Source: Actinomycetota bacterium | GTDB taxonomy: Bacteria > Actinomycetota > Aquicultoria > Subteraquimicrobiales > UBA9087 | Direction of reading: 5' to 3' | NCBI GenBank assembly: GCA_030019215.1 | Contig: JASEEZ010000005.1 | Location: 26,838-90,837, forward strand | Length of the DNA: 64,000 nt | Shown: piece after piece, positions 15,836 through 24,808 of the stretch | How the letters are laid out: every line of letters starts with the position of its first letter | Numbering within the stretch: the stretch's first letter is position 1 | Position numbers and translations under genes: made by a program | The notes under the pieces: model-generated | Database searches by the model: none | What the model was told of the DNA's origin: nothing | What the model saw: the letters and a program-made list of their open reading frames with translations, nothing else

Positions 15836-16456
15836 ATGGATCTAAAGAATCTCACTTTTAAGCAGCGTATCATGCTCGTAGCTGGGGTCGCATTGCTCCT
15901 TATGGTCCTTTTTGGGGTTTTTGTTCTGCGGCCGAAGATCAGCCAAGTGGGCCAACTTCGAGCTCAGCAACGGGAAGAGGAAAAGAAGCTGGAGGCGGCG
16001 AAGCTCAATTTGACTCGTCTTCAGGCCATTAAGGCAGAGGCGGTGAAGATCGAGAAGGAGTGGCTAAAGCTCAACCAGAGGTTTCCCGAGGATCCAGATC
16101 TTCCCTCCCTTTTGATAACTCTGCAGGATGCGGCGAATGAGGCTGGAATCGATTTCATCTCCATCTCTCCCGGGGAGCTGGCTCCGCAAGAGGGTTATTC
16201 GGAATTGTCGCTGAGTATATCGATCTCCGGGACATTCTTTGATGTAGTCGATCTTCTGTATCGGCTGGAGGGTCTCAGCCGCGAGGTGAGGGTGGATAGT
16301 GTCGATATCGGTGTCTCGGACTATCCCGAGCTGTCCGCATCCATAACCACCAGGGCGTTTACCATGAGTGGGGCAGCACAGCCAGCTCAAGGTCAACCTC
16401 CGGCCGAGGGTGGGGGAACCGGGGCGGGAGGAGCCGAGACTCCGCCCGGTACATAG
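15836..16456 (+). CDS. pilO: PilO, alignment-complex protein
   Basis: A 206-aa PilO-like protein: short cytoplasmic tail, one transmembrane helix (~residues 13-33), coiled coil (RAQQREEEKKLEAAKLNL), and a C-terminal ferredoxin-like domain with a Gly/Ala/Pro-rich tail. ATG start at 15,836, 7 bp after pilN, with AAAGGA upstream. It forms heterodimers with PilN in known systems. Confidence 0.92.
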   Translation: MDLKNLTFKQRIMLVAGVALLLMVLFGVFVLRPKISQVGQLRAQQREEEKKLEAAKLNLTRLQAIKAEAVKIEKEWLKLNQRFPEDPDLPSLLITLQDAANEAGIDFISISPGELAPQEGYSELSLSISISGTFFDVVDLLYRLEGLSREVRVDSVDIGVSDYPELSASITTRAFTMSGAAQPAQGQPPAEGGGTGAGGAETPPGT

Positions 16457-16464
16457 GAGGCAAG

Positions 16465-17019
16465 ATGGCAATAGAAGTAAAAAATATCTCTGTGGCTAAG
16501 ATCAAGGAGTTTTTGGAAACGCCAAAGGGCAAGAGAGTTACCTTGATTGTTGTAGCAACCCTGGTGGTGTTCGTGCTCGGCATGGGGTTTTTGTTCTTTT
16601 TCCTTTTGGGTAAGGCCCCGCAGGTTCCCGAGAGAGCGGTTCAGCCACCTCTCAAAGCTGAAGAAACTGCTCCCGCGGAGGCGGTGGAGACGACGGCTCC
16701 CGCGCCGGCTGAGGGTTATGAGATATACGAGTACAAGGATCCTTTTAAACCCTTAATCACTGCACCAACCACGGAGACCATTGCCGAACCGACCACTCCC
16801 ACCGCCGGCCCTGTTCCCCTTGCGCTGGACGATATCTTCGTGGAAGATGGCGTAACGTATGCCTCTATCAGGTATGGGGATGCGGTCTATAAGGTCACGG
16901 AGGGCGATAGGGTGGATGAATCCCCTTATCAGGTGCTCTCCATCGGCACGGACAGTGTTGTCCTTTTATACGGAGATGATAGAATTACACTTAGGCTTGG
17001 TGAGGAGATATTGAAGTAG
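16465..17019 (+). CDS. PilP/GspC-like membrane protein
   Basis: A 184-aa protein with one transmembrane helix (~residues 27-50), an Ala/Pro/Glu-rich linker (~55-95) and a small C-terminal beta domain with the YKDPFKPL motif and a VTEGDRVDESPYQVLSIGTD segment like PilP/GspC HR domains. By position and domain it is the PilP counterpart. The gene that normally follows, secretin pilQ, is absent: a terminator and aroC come next. It may therefore contact cell wall or PilNO rather than a secretin. Confidence 0.8.
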   Translation: MAIEVKNISVAKIKEFLETPKGKRVTLIVVATLVVFVLGMGFLFFFLLGKAPQVPERAVQPPLKAEETAPAEAVETTAPAPAEGYEIYEYKDPFKPLITAPTTETIAEPTTPTAGPVPLALDDIFVEDGVTYASIRYGDAVYKVTEGDRVDESPYQVLSIGTDSVVLLYGDDRITLRLGEEILK

Positions 17020-17044
17020 GTTCAACTTCCAAGGCTTGGCAGAT

Positions 17045-17078
17045 GAAACGGCACTCCTCACGGGTGCCGTTTCTTTAT
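17045..17078 (+). terminator. Intrinsic terminator between pilus operon and aroC
   Basis: GAAACGGCAC - TCCTCACGG - GTGCCGTTTC followed by TTTATT. It begins 25 bp after the pilP-like stop and ends just before the aroC ribosome binding site, so read-through into aroC may be partial. Confidence 0.85.
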
Positions 17079-17093
17079 TGTTGGGAGGCGAAG

Positions 17094-18245
17094 ATGCTTA
17101 GATTTTTAACGGCGGGAGAGTCCCACGGACCAGCGTTGGTGATCATTGTGGAGGGGCTGCCCTGCGGGGTCGAGGTTTCCAAAAATTCGATCGATTCGGA
17201 GCTGGCCAGGCGTCAGCTTGGAGTGGGACGGGGCGAACGGATGAAGATAGAGAAAGACAGCGTGGAAATCCTAAGCGGGGTGCGCTTTGGAAAGTCGCTC
17301 GGCAGCCCGATAGCCATGTTGATCAGGAACAGGGATTGGGTGAACTGGTCTGAAGTGCTGGCTCTCGAGGGTACTCAAGAGGTTGAGGCCATAACTCAAC
17401 CGAGGCCTGGACATGCTGATCTGGTAGGAGCTTTTAAGACTGGCCAAAAGGACATTCGTAATATCCTGGAGCGCGCCAGTGCACGGGAGACGGCCGCCCG
17501 AGTGGCCGTCGGAGCGTTGGCTAAAGCTCTCTTATCCGAGCTTGATATCTTCATTTTGAGTCATGTCATCCGGATTGGCACTTGCGAGGTGAGCATTACT
17601 TTCACTCCGAAGCCTGAGGATCTAAAAAAGATAGATACCTCGCTGGTCAGGTGCATCGATGAAAAGACCAGCGATGCAATGGTGAAGGAGATAAGAAAAG
17701 CGGTCGATGATAAGGATTCCCTTGGGGGAGTTTTTGAGGTTCTGGCTTACGGGGTTCCCCCGGGTTTGGGGAGTTATATCTCCTGGGATGGGAGACTGGA
17801 TGGGCGCATAGCCAGGGCCATGATGAGCATCCCGGCGATAAAGGGTGTGGAAATAGGCAGCGGTTTTGAGTTGGCTGGGATGAGGGGGTCGGCTTCTCAC
17901 GATGAGATATTTTACACACAACTGAAAGGATTTCATCGGGAGACGAATAGGGCCGGTGGTATCGAGGGCGGTATGAGCAATGGGGAGACGATAGTGGTTC
18001 GGGCCGCGATGAAACCAATTCCAACTGTAGGGAAGCCCCTGAGGACCGTTGATATTGTTACCAAAGAGCAGGTCTTTGCTTTTAAGGAGCGCGCGGACGT
18101 GTGCGCTGTCCCCAGCGCGGCGGTAGTGGGAGAGTCCATGCTGGCTATCGAGATAGCCTCCGCTGTGCTGGAGAAGTTTGGTGGAGACAGTCTAGATGAG
18201 CTCAGACGTAACTACCAAGGCTACATCGAAACCTTGAAGGGGTGA
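17094..18245 (+). CDS. aroC: Chorismate synthase
   Basis: Converts EPSP to chorismate with reduced FMN, the last step of the shikimate pathway; 383 aa, standard length. Signatures are the N-terminal TAGESHGPALVIIVEGLPCG, the internal AGGIEGGMSNGE and RHRF-like elements such as ASARETAARVAVGA. The ATG at 17,094 with GGGAGG upstream is preferred. An ATG at 17,043 would place the terminator hairpin inside the gene. First of a shikimate set (aroC, aroK, aroB, then aroQ). Confidence 0.97.
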   Translation: MLRFLTAGESHGPALVIIVEGLPCGVEVSKNSIDSELARRQLGVGRGERMKIEKDSVEILSGVRFGKSLGSPIAMLIRNRDWVNWSEVLALEGTQEVEAITQPRPGHADLVGAFKTGQKDIRNILERASARETAARVAVGALAKALLSELDIFILSHVIRIGTCEVSITFTPKPEDLKKIDTSLVRCIDEKTSDAMVKEIRKAVDDKDSLGGVFEVLAYGVPPGLGSYISWDGRLDGRIARAMMSIPAIKGVEIGSGFELAGMRGSASHDEIFYTQLKGFHRETNRAGGIEGGMSNGETIVVRAAMKPIPTVGKPLRTVDIVTKEQVFAFKERADVCAVPSAAVVGESMLAIEIASAVLEKFGGDSLDELRRNYQGYIETLKG

Positions 18246-18317
18246 TAAATTACATTGTTAACAAGTCAGGTCAACATTCTGGTCTTTATACAAACAAAGG
18301 TCGATGGGATTATCTGG

Positions 18318-18540
18318 GGCTATATAGCTCGGCCATATGCCACGAAGACACCCCGAAAACCCCGACGAGTCGGGGAACGGGGCAGGCGCGGCCGTTTACC
18401 CCGTGGCGAGTGAAGCGAGCTTTGCGGGGCCGCTCGGGTCTCGCCCCGCACTAGGGGTTCTTTGATGATTCATGGGTTTCGTTAGCGGAGCTCCGACACG
18501 GTCTTCTTAGGCAAATAGGCCTCGCCCCTGTATAGAGGTG
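18318..18540. repeat. Structured repeat family B, copy 4, in a 344-bp gene-free stretch
   Basis: The gap 18,246-18,589 holds no gene. It contains CCCCGACGAGTCGGGG, GCCGCTCGGGTCTCGCCCC (18,429-18,447) and CTCCGACACGGTCTTCTTAGG (18,490-18,510). The last two blocks match copy 2 near 9.3 kb. The GC-rich self-complementary blocks predict a strongly folded RNA or cruciform. It splits aroC from aroK. Confidence 0.68.
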
Positions 18541-18589
18541 CCAACTTAACTTGCTTCTAGGCCACGATGATATTTTTGCAGAAGGGTGA

Positions 18590-19120
18590 ATGGGTATGCG
18601 AAATGTTGTGCTCATAGGTTTCATGGGTTCGGGTAAGAGTAGCGTGGGGCGGAAACTGGCTGGGGAACTGGGCCTAAGATTTGTGGATACCGACTCCCTC
18701 ATCGAAGAGAGAACGCACGAGCGAATTGAGGAGATTTTTCGAGATCAAGGCGAGGAGGTTTTTCGCGCCCTTGAAGCTCAAACGGTGGCTGAGGTTTCTG
18801 GCCAAACCGGCCAGGTGATTGCCTGTGGTGGGGGGGCGGTTTTAAGTCCCAGAAATGTTGAAGCACTCAAGAGAAAGGGATTCCTGGTCTACCTCAAGGC
18901 TTCTATACCTGTCATTTACGAACGGGTCAAGGAATCTATGGAAAGGCCTCTCCTCAACGTTTCAGAGCCAAAGGCTGAAATTGAAAGGCTTTTGGCTTTG
19001 AGGGAACGTATCTATGAACGGGTTTCCGATCTCATTGTGGACACCACCGATCGCTCCATCGAGGAGATTGTGGATGAGATTAAGCGGAGACTAAAGGAGA
19101 TGAAATGGGAGAGCGAGTAG
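18590..19120 (+). CDS. aroK: Shikimate kinase
   Basis: Phosphorylates shikimate at C3 using ATP; 176 aa. Walker A GFMGSGKSSVG at residues ~10-20, the DTDSLIE magnesium/shikimate motif, the GGGAV shikimate-binding motif (ACGGGAVL), and a lid region with RPLL. ATG at 18,590 behind AAGGGTGA; an ATG two codons later is also possible. Overlaps aroB by 16 bp. Confidence 0.95.
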   Translation: MGMRNVVLIGFMGSGKSSVGRKLAGELGLRFVDTDSLIEERTHERIEEIFRDQGEEVFRALEAQTVAEVSGQTGQVIACGGGAVLSPRNVEALKRKGFLVYLKASIPVIYERVKESMERPLLNVSEPKAEIERLLALRERIYERVSDLIVDTTDRSIEEIVDEIKRRLKEMKWESE

Positions 19121-20193
19121 TGGAAGTAGCTCTGGGGGCCAGGGGGTACAAGATCTATATTGGTTGGGGGAATCTGTCCTCTCTTGGAGAAAAGCTCAGG
19201 TCGGTGGTTGTTTCCAATAAGGCGGCTGTGATCAGTCATCCGATAGTTGCTGATCTATACGGAGAGAAGGTTGTCGGGGGTCTGCGGGAAGCTGGTTTTG
19301 AGACTCACCTGCTGAACGTCCCCGATGGCGAGGAATACAAGTCGTTAGAGGTGGCTTCGAATCTTTACGGCAAATTGGCAGAGTTGGAGTTCCATCGCTC
19401 CGATTGCATGATTGCTCTGGGAGGAGGGGTGGTGGGTGATCTGGCTGGTTTTGTGGCAGCCACCTATATGCGGGGAGTACCTTTTATCCAGGTTCCCACC
19501 ACTTTATTGGGGCAGGTCGACAGCGGTATTGGGGGAAAGGTTGCCGTTGATCACCCCAGGGCGAAGAATCTGATAGGCTGTTTTTATCAGCCGAGGTTTG
19601 TTCTTAGCGACGTGAGTACGTTGAAATCTCTACCTGAACCTGAGGTTAAGAGTGGTCTGGCCGAGGTTATAAAATATGGTTTCCTAGAGGGGGAAAGGCT
19701 TCTATCCTTTTTGGAGGCCGATCTGGATTCTCTTCTCGGAATCGAGAGAGATGTTTTAGTCAAGGTGGTGGCCGAGTGTTGCCGGATGAAGGCTGCTATT
19801 GTGGAAGAGGATGAGAGGGATCTCAGTGGCAGGAGAGCGATTCTGAATTACGGACACACCGTCGGTCATGCTCTCGAGGCGACAACTGGTTACACGAGTA
19901 TCTCACATGGGGAAGCCGTGGCCATTGGTATGGTTTGTGCCGCGCGGATTGCTCGAAGGCTTGGCCTCATCGATGAAGCTCTGGTCGAGCGGCATGTTGT
20001 CTTGCTGGGCAGAGTGGGTCTCCCCACAAAATTGCCGATATCTGACATTGATTCCATTCAGGAACGGATACTCCTGGATAAAAAGAGTCAGGGTGAAGCG
20101 AATATTTTCGTCTTGTTGAAGGGCCTGGGCAAGCCCGCCTTGGTTGAAGTTTCCCCCCAGGTGGTTCGCGAAGCTCTGGAGGAGTGTTCTTAG
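19105..20193 (+). CDS. aroB: 3-dehydroquinate synthase
   Basis: Zn/NAD-dependent cyclisation of DAHP to 3-dehydroquinate; 362 aa. NAD-binding ALGGGVVGDLAGFVAATYMRG, the metal-site region around ESGLAEVIKYGF-type sequence (KSGLAEVIKYGF), and zinc ligands in LNYGHTVGHALE and HGEAVAIGM. ATG at 19,105 has a strong AAAGGAG five bases upstream; GTG at 19,120 is an alternative. Overlaps aroK, so the pair is likely translationally coupled. Confidence 0.96.
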   Translation: MGERVVEVALGARGYKIYIGWGNLSSLGEKLRSVVVSNKAAVISHPIVADLYGEKVVGGLREAGFETHLLNVPDGEEYKSLEVASNLYGKLAELEFHRSDCMIALGGGVVGDLAGFVAATYMRGVPFIQVPTTLLGQVDSGIGGKVAVDHPRAKNLIGCFYQPRFVLSDVSTLKSLPEPEVKSGLAEVIKYGFLEGERLLSFLEADLDSLLGIERDVLVKVVAECCRMKAAIVEEDERDLSGRRAILNYGHTVGHALEATTGYTSISHGEAVAIGMVCAARIARRLGLIDEALVERHVVLLGRVGLPTKLPISDIDSIQERILLDKKSQGEANIFVLLKGLGKPALVEVSPQVVREALEECS

Positions 20194-20208
20194 AAAGGTT
20201 CTGATGGG

Positions 20209-22236
20209 GTGGGAAGAATCGGCACAAAGAGACTCGATGGGCTGGTGAAATACGGCTTAATTATTTTTTTTCTGTGTCTGGCTCTTCCCTGGGAAACCTT
20301 TCCCCATCCCTTATCGCTCCTTTCTTCTTTGGACACCGGGGCGGGTGTTTTTTTTGAGACTAGAGTCTTTTTTTGGATCGGGCTGATCTTTCTCACGCTG
20401 ATTTGGTTTTTGAGATCTTACCAGCAGGGTTCCCTCACTCTTAAGCGGACGGATCTCGATTTTCCTTTCCTCCTCTTTCTCCTTGTGGCTCTCCTTTCCC
20501 TTCTGAAGTCGGTTAATCTCCACGCGAGTCTGGACTTTTTTCTGGTCGTTTTGGGCTATTTTTTCTTCTACTGGTTGGTGGTCAACCATTTTGAGACCTC
20601 CCGAGATATCGATTTTTTTGTCGTGGCGCTACTCATTGCCGGGGGCCTTCTTGCTCTTTATGGAATCCATCAATATCTAGCTGGATTTAAGATGCTCGTT
20701 GAGTACGCCAGGGAGAGACAGATATTGATGGATACCCCAAACCGAGTTTTTGCCATTTTTATAAGCCCGAATCATCTTGCTTGCTTTTTAATCATGCTCA
20801 TTCCCGTCTCTTTCACCCTTCTAGTAGATGCCGAACCAGGTTTGAGAAGAATTTTTCTGCTCGTGGTCAGTGTGGTCATGATCACCTGCTTATTTTTCAC
20901 CTATTCACGAGGGGGCTGGCTCTGCTTTTTCTTGGTGGCTGTGGTGATGGCCTTTGGCATTTCTAAGGAGCAAAGATATCGAGCATTCTTGAGTCTTCTC
21001 GTAGTTGTCGTTTTGGTCATCCTGACCTCCTTGGTCATCGCCAGGTTGGCTGGGGGGTACTCCCCTGAGACCGCTTTTTATGGGGGTTTGGCTCCGAAAG
21101 CTGGAGCTGAAAGTGCTCTGGGACGTTTTTATCTCTGGCGAGGAACACTGGGACTGATAAAGGACTTTCCTATCACCGGAAGTGGTATCGGCACTTTTGC
21201 CTCGATCTATCCGAGATATCAATATGGCGGGATCTATTCTAAGCATGCTCACGATGTCTACCTTGAGGTCTTTGCGGAGACGGGCATCCTTGGGATATCC
21301 ACCCTGCTTACTGCCTTTTTTCTACTGGCGAGAAGAGAGTTTCTTCTCTGGCGGAGATTGAAGGAGAACCGCTCGCGGGGGCTGGCCTTGGCCTTTTTAC
21401 TTGGAACGTCTGGGTTCTTGGTCCACAGCATCATCGACTTTCACTGGCAGGTTCCCCTCCTCGGTTTGACCTTCTTGGTTCTCGCTGCTTTGAGCTTTTG
21501 CCTCGGGGAAGTGGAGGGGGCTGGTCCTCTACCGCGCCGAAAGGTACCCATTTCTGGTTTTGGGTTTTTTGTTGCTCTTGTCCTTGGTCTGTTTTTGCTC
21601 GGGGTCATTCTTGTCTCGTACCGTGCTCATCGTTTTGGTGAGAGAGGAAAGTCTTTATTGAAAGAGGGGCGATTTAAGGAAGCGGTGCAAGTTTTGGAGA
21701 GGGCGGTGGTCCTGGACCCACTCTTTGCTCCTTATCAAAGTCGCCTTGCCGAGGCCTATTTCGAGAAGACACGGCGAGGGGAAGGGATACCCACGCTTTC
21801 CAGGGCAATCTATCGGGAAGAGAGAGCGGTTGCTCTGGAACCTTATAGTTCTGCCTACTATGCCAAGCTTGGATTCTACTACTGGGCTGTGGGACGTCTA
21901 AGGGAGGCGGAGAAGGCCTTTATGGAGGCGAGGGATCTGTATCCAAACGATCCCTACTTTCCAGTCCTGCTGGGCGAGTTTTATTTCTCTCAAGGACGCC
22001 ACCAGTCGGCGATAACCGAGTTCAGCCGGGCCATTGATTTGAAGAAGCATTACACCCTATGGTATCCCGAGAGGGGTCTTAAGAACATAGCCAGGGCCCA
22101 TTATGATCTGGGCCTACTTCATCAAGAAATTGGCAATTTAAAGCAGGCTGCGGTAGAATTTAGAGAAGTACTTGAGCTTGAACCCCGAAATGAGGAAGCG
22201 AGAAAGAGGCTCGCAGAGATCGAGGAGGATTTGTGA
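20209..22236 (+). CDS. O-antigen ligase/polymerase-like membrane protein with C-terminal TPR repeats
   Basis: A 675-aa protein. Residues ~15-460 hold about twelve hydrophobic helices with a Wzy_C/O-antigen ligase region (GRFYLWRGTLGLIKDFPITGSGIGTF and SKHAHDVYLEVFAETGILG). Residues ~475-670 carry several TPR-like helical repeats (e.g. RFKEAVQVLERAVVLDPLFAPY, HQSAITEFSRAIDLKKHY). Such proteins transfer or polymerise glycans, and some glycosylate pilins. It sits between aroB and aroQ, close to the pilus locus. The substrate cannot be told from sequence. GTG start. Confidence 0.88.
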   Translation: MGRIGTKRLDGLVKYGLIIFFLCLALPWETFPHPLSLLSSLDTGAGVFFETRVFFWIGLIFLTLIWFLRSYQQGSLTLKRTDLDFPFLLFLLVALLSLLKSVNLHASLDFFLVVLGYFFFYWLVVNHFETSRDIDFFVVALLIAGGLLALYGIHQYLAGFKMLVEYARERQILMDTPNRVFAIFISPNHLACFLIMLIPVSFTLLVDAEPGLRRIFLLVVSVVMITCLFFTYSRGGWLCFFLVAVVMAFGISKEQRYRAFLSLLVVVVLVILTSLVIARLAGGYSPETAFYGGLAPKAGAESALGRFYLWRGTLGLIKDFPITGSGIGTFASIYPRYQYGGIYSKHAHDVYLEVFAETGILGISTLLTAFFLLARREFLLWRRLKENRSRGLALAFLLGTSGFLVHSIIDFHWQVPLLGLTFLVLAALSFCLGEVEGAGPLPRRKVPISGFGFFVALVLGLFLLGVILVSYRAHRFGERGKSLLKEGRFKEAVQVLERAVVLDPLFAPYQSRLAEAYFEKTRRGEGIPTLSRAIYREERAVALEPYSSAYYAKLGFYYWAVGRLREAEKAFMEARDLYPNDPYFPVLLGEFYFSQGRHQSAITEFSRAIDLKKHYTLWYPERGLKNIARAHYDLGLLHQEIGNLKQAAVEFREVLELEPRNEEARKRLAEIEEDL

Positions 22237-22673
22237 TGGGTAAGGTTCTGGTCATCCACGGGCCAAATTTAAATCTGCTGGGAATGAGAGAGGTCGAAAT
22301 TTATGGCACCACCACTCTCGATGAGATAAACGAGAACCTGCGGAATCGGGCTTCGGCTGTGGGAATTGAGTTGGAGACATTTCAGTCTAATCATGAGGGG
22401 GAAATCGTGGAGAAGATTCAAGGAGCAGCCGGGGATGTCGATTACATTATCATCAACCCGGCAGCGTTCACCCATTACAGCATCGCCATTCGGGATGCTA
22501 TTGCCTCTGCTGGTGTTCCCACTATTGAGATCCACCTTTCGAATATCTATGCTCGAGAGGAGTTTCGCCAGGAGTCGGTGACCGCTCCTGTGACCATAGG
22601 TCAGATTCAGGGATTCGGCCCCGATGGTTACTATCTTTCTTTGGAAGCTGCCATCCGCAGGTTGAAGAGGTGA
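22236..22673 (+). CDS. aroQ: Type II 3-dehydroquinate dehydratase
   Basis: Dehydrates 3-dehydroquinate to 3-dehydroshikimate; 145 aa. Typical LVIHGPNLNLLGMRE N-terminus, the catalytic Tyr in EIYGTTTL, FQSNHEGEIVEKIQ, NPAAFTHYSIAIRDA with the catalytic His-containing region HLSNIYAREEFR. ATG at 22,236 overlaps the preceding TGA (TGATG) with GGAGG upstream. Ends before a strong terminator. Confidence 0.97.
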   Translation: MGKVLVIHGPNLNLLGMREVEIYGTTTLDEINENLRNRASAVGIELETFQSNHEGEIVEKIQGAAGDVDYIIINPAAFTHYSIAIRDAIASAGVPTIEIHLSNIYAREEFRQESVTAPVTIGQIQGFGPDGYYLSLEAAIRRLKR

Positions 22674-22716
22674 ATAAGAGCCCATAAAAGTGCCCAATAC
22701 AGGATTTATTTTAGAG

Positions 22717-22750
22717 AAGGAAGAGTGCCTCGCGGCACTCTTCCTTTCAG
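22717..22750 (+). terminator. Intrinsic terminator after aroQ
   Basis: AAGGAAGAGTGCC - TCGC - GGCACTCTTCCTT then T. A 13-bp perfect stem that ends the aro transcript. Confidence 0.9.
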
Positions 22751-22862
22751 GAGAACTCCAAACCAGCTGGGTTAACCAATGGCGGTAAACTGAACTTGTT
22801 AACAACGCCCGCATAATTAACAAACGCTTTTGTTGTTCAAGGCGAGAAGTAAGGAGGAGTTG

Positions 22863-23933
22863 TTGGGAAAGTCGCGCTTGGAGAAATTGCGGGAATGTTT
22901 AGCCGAATACCAGGTTGATGTAATGCTTACCTCCAAACCCGAGAATATCCGCTACTTGAGTGGTTTTACCGGCTCGAGCGGGGTATTGATCGTGAGCTCT
23001 CGGGAGGCTTTTCTTTTAACTGATTTCCGCTACGCCGAGCAGGCTCGGAGTGAGGCGCCTCAATGCAATATTTGTGTGCGAAGGAATTCCGACTCAGATG
23101 AACTCGTTGCTGTGCTTCGTGATATTGGCCCTAGAACGGTCGGGTTTGAATCTCATTTTGTCACCGTTAAGGACTATGATGAACTGGCCAAAAAAATTAG
23201 TGGTATAACACTGAGGCCTCTTGCCCAAGTTGTGGAGCGTTTGCGGGCGATCAAAGAGGAAGGGGAAGTGACTTGCATTGCCGCAGCGGCTCGAATAGGA
23301 GACGCTGCTTTTTCCCACATTTTGCCCTTTATCAAGCCGGGTGTGACTGAGAAAGAATTGGCCCTGGAGCTAGAATTTTTCATGATCAAAAATGGAGCGG
23401 AGAAGGCCGGTTTTGATATAATTGTTGCGTTTGGTGCTCGCTCCTCCATGCCTCATGCGCGGACCAGCGAGAAAAAACTTTATCTTGGCGAGTTCATCAA
23501 GATGGATTTTGGGGCAGTTTATAAAGGCTATCACGCTGATATGACCCGGACGGTAATTTTGGGAAGGGCTACGGAGAGACAGCGGGAAATTTATCGGTTG
23601 GTTTGCGAAGCCCAAGAGTTAGCGCTTAACAAGATTTCTGCTGGTCAGGCTGGCAAGGAGGCGGATGAAATCGCTCGGTCTTGCGTCCGGAAGGCTGGTT
23701 ATGGTGAGAATTTTGGACATAACCTGGGTCATGGGTTGGGGCTGGAGATTCATGAGATTCCCGTGCTTGGACCCAAAAGCGAGGATTTGCTGAAGGCGGG
23801 GATGACCTTTACGGTGGAGCCCGGCATTTACATCCCCGGTTTCGGGGGAGTGAGGGTCGAGGATTCTGTTGTATTGAGGAAAGATGGCGTGAAGGTTTTG
23901 ACCGGATCAACCAAAGAGCTTTTGGAACTCTGA
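22863..23933 (+). CDS. M24 family Xaa-Pro aminopeptidase
   Basis: Dinuclear metal aminopeptidase/dipeptidase of the PepP/PepQ group, 356 aa. The N-terminal creatinase-like domain (NIRYLSGFTGSSG) is followed by the pita-bread catalytic domain. Metal ligands are visible: Asp in MDFGAVYKGYHADMTR (two Asp), His in GHGLGLEIHE, and Glu in TVEPGIY and VRVEDSV. AAGGAGG at 22,851-22,857 points to TTG 22,863; the upstream TTG at 22,830 is less likely. Often adjacent to efp, as here. Confidence 0.93.
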   Translation: MGKSRLEKLRECLAEYQVDVMLTSKPENIRYLSGFTGSSGVLIVSSREAFLLTDFRYAEQARSEAPQCNICVRRNSDSDELVAVLRDIGPRTVGFESHFVTVKDYDELAKKISGITLRPLAQVVERLRAIKEEGEVTCIAAAARIGDAAFSHILPFIKPGVTEKELALELEFFMIKNGAEKAGFDIIVAFGARSSMPHARTSEKKLYLGEFIKMDFGAVYKGYHADMTRTVILGRATERQREIYRLVCEAQELALNKISAGQAGKEADEIARSCVRKAGYGENFGHNLGHGLGLEIHEIPVLGPKSEDLLKAGMTFTVEPGIYIPGFGGVRVEDSVVLRKDGVKVLTGSTKELLEL

Positions 23934-24210
23934 CGCAGCCACCAGTCTCCAGCCGCCAGGAACCAGGGTTCAGTGGTCGGAGGACGAGGGGCGAAGAGAG
24001 CAGAGAGCAGAGAGCAGAGAGCAGAGAGACAAAAGATTTTTCTCTAAGCTTAAAGCCTCGAGCTCTAAGCTAAGGGTTTTGTCTCTAAGCTCCGTGCTCT
24101 AAGCTCTGAGCTGATAAGATCTGTCAACCGTGAACTGTGAACTGTCAACTAATTTCGAATAACGAGTAACGAATTACGAATAGCCGCATCTGGCATCTGA
24201 CAAATTTTAC
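23934..24210. repeat. Mosaic of short degenerate tandem words upstream of efp
   Basis: About 280 bp, no gene. Order of words: CCACCAGTCTCCAGCCGCCAGG, then AGAGCAGAGAGCAGAG tandem units (24,000-24,029), then AAGCTCT words, then GTGAACTGTGAACTGTCAAC, then CGAATAACGAGTAACGAATTACG, then GCATCTGGCATCTGACA. Positions 24,042-24,128 are identical to 52,632-52,718. The order parallels the tract before pilC. Confidence 0.72.
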
Positions 24211-24219
24211 GGAGGAAGG

Positions 24220-24786
24220 ATGATAACGACGAATCAGCTCAAGATCGGGATGACTATAGATCTAGAGGGGAATCTCTTCAACATTCTGGATTTTCAGCAC
24301 GTGAAGCCCGGGAAAGGTCAGGCTTTCGTTCGAACAAAACTCAAGAACACCAAAACGGGAGCGGTTTTGGACAGAACTTTCAGGGCTGGCGAGAAGGTGG
24401 AGCTGGCCAGGCTGGATCGCTCTAAAATGCAATATCTCTATCTCGATGGGTCTCACTATGTTTTCATGAACACCGACACTTACGAACAACTCTCTTTGGG
24501 CAGTGAGCAGCTGGGCGACTCCGTTGATTATCTCAAGGAAGGAATGCTCGTCGAGGTCTTGATGCACAAAGGGAAGGCGATCGGTGCGGAACTTCCGATC
24601 TTTGTCGAGCTTGAGGTGGCGAGCACTCCCCCGGGTTTAAAGGGGGATACCGCCACGGCCGGAACCAAACCGGCTACCCTAGAAACGGGAGCGGTGGTTC
24701 AGGTTCCCCTTTTTATAGAGGTCAAGGACGTGATTAGAGTAGACACCCGAACGGGAGAGTACATCACAAGGGTGAGTAGAAAGTGA
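24220..24786 (+). CDS. efp: Elongation factor P
   Basis: Relieves ribosome stalling at polyproline; 188 aa, three beta-barrel domains (KOW-like, then two OB). The modified-loop tip reads VKPGKGQAF with Lys32 between Gly residues, the position modified in Lys-type EF-P. C-terminal signature [28 protein letters not shown] behind GGAGGAAGG. A repeat mosaic precedes it and a nested repeat follows. Confidence 0.97.
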   Translation: MITTNQLKIGMTIDLEGNLFNILDFQHVKPGKGQAFVRTKLKNTKTGAVLDRTFRAGEKVELARLDRSKMQYLYLDGSHYVFMNTDTYEQLSLGSEQLGDSVDYLKEGMLVEVLMHKGKAIGAELPIFVELEVASTPPGLKGDTATAGTKPATLETGAVVQVPLFIEVKDVIRVDTRTGEYITRVSRK

Positions 24787-24808
24787 AAGAAAGTATGCGG
24801 CGAGCTAG

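Noticed and set aside
18242..18454. Small ORF of 70 aa after aroC
   Set aside because: Runs through the GC-rich repeat family B; no homology pattern.
24000..24030. AGAGAGCAG tandem units as a CRISPR
   Set aside because: Units are 7-8 bp with no spacers; it is a simple tandem repeat within the word mosaic.
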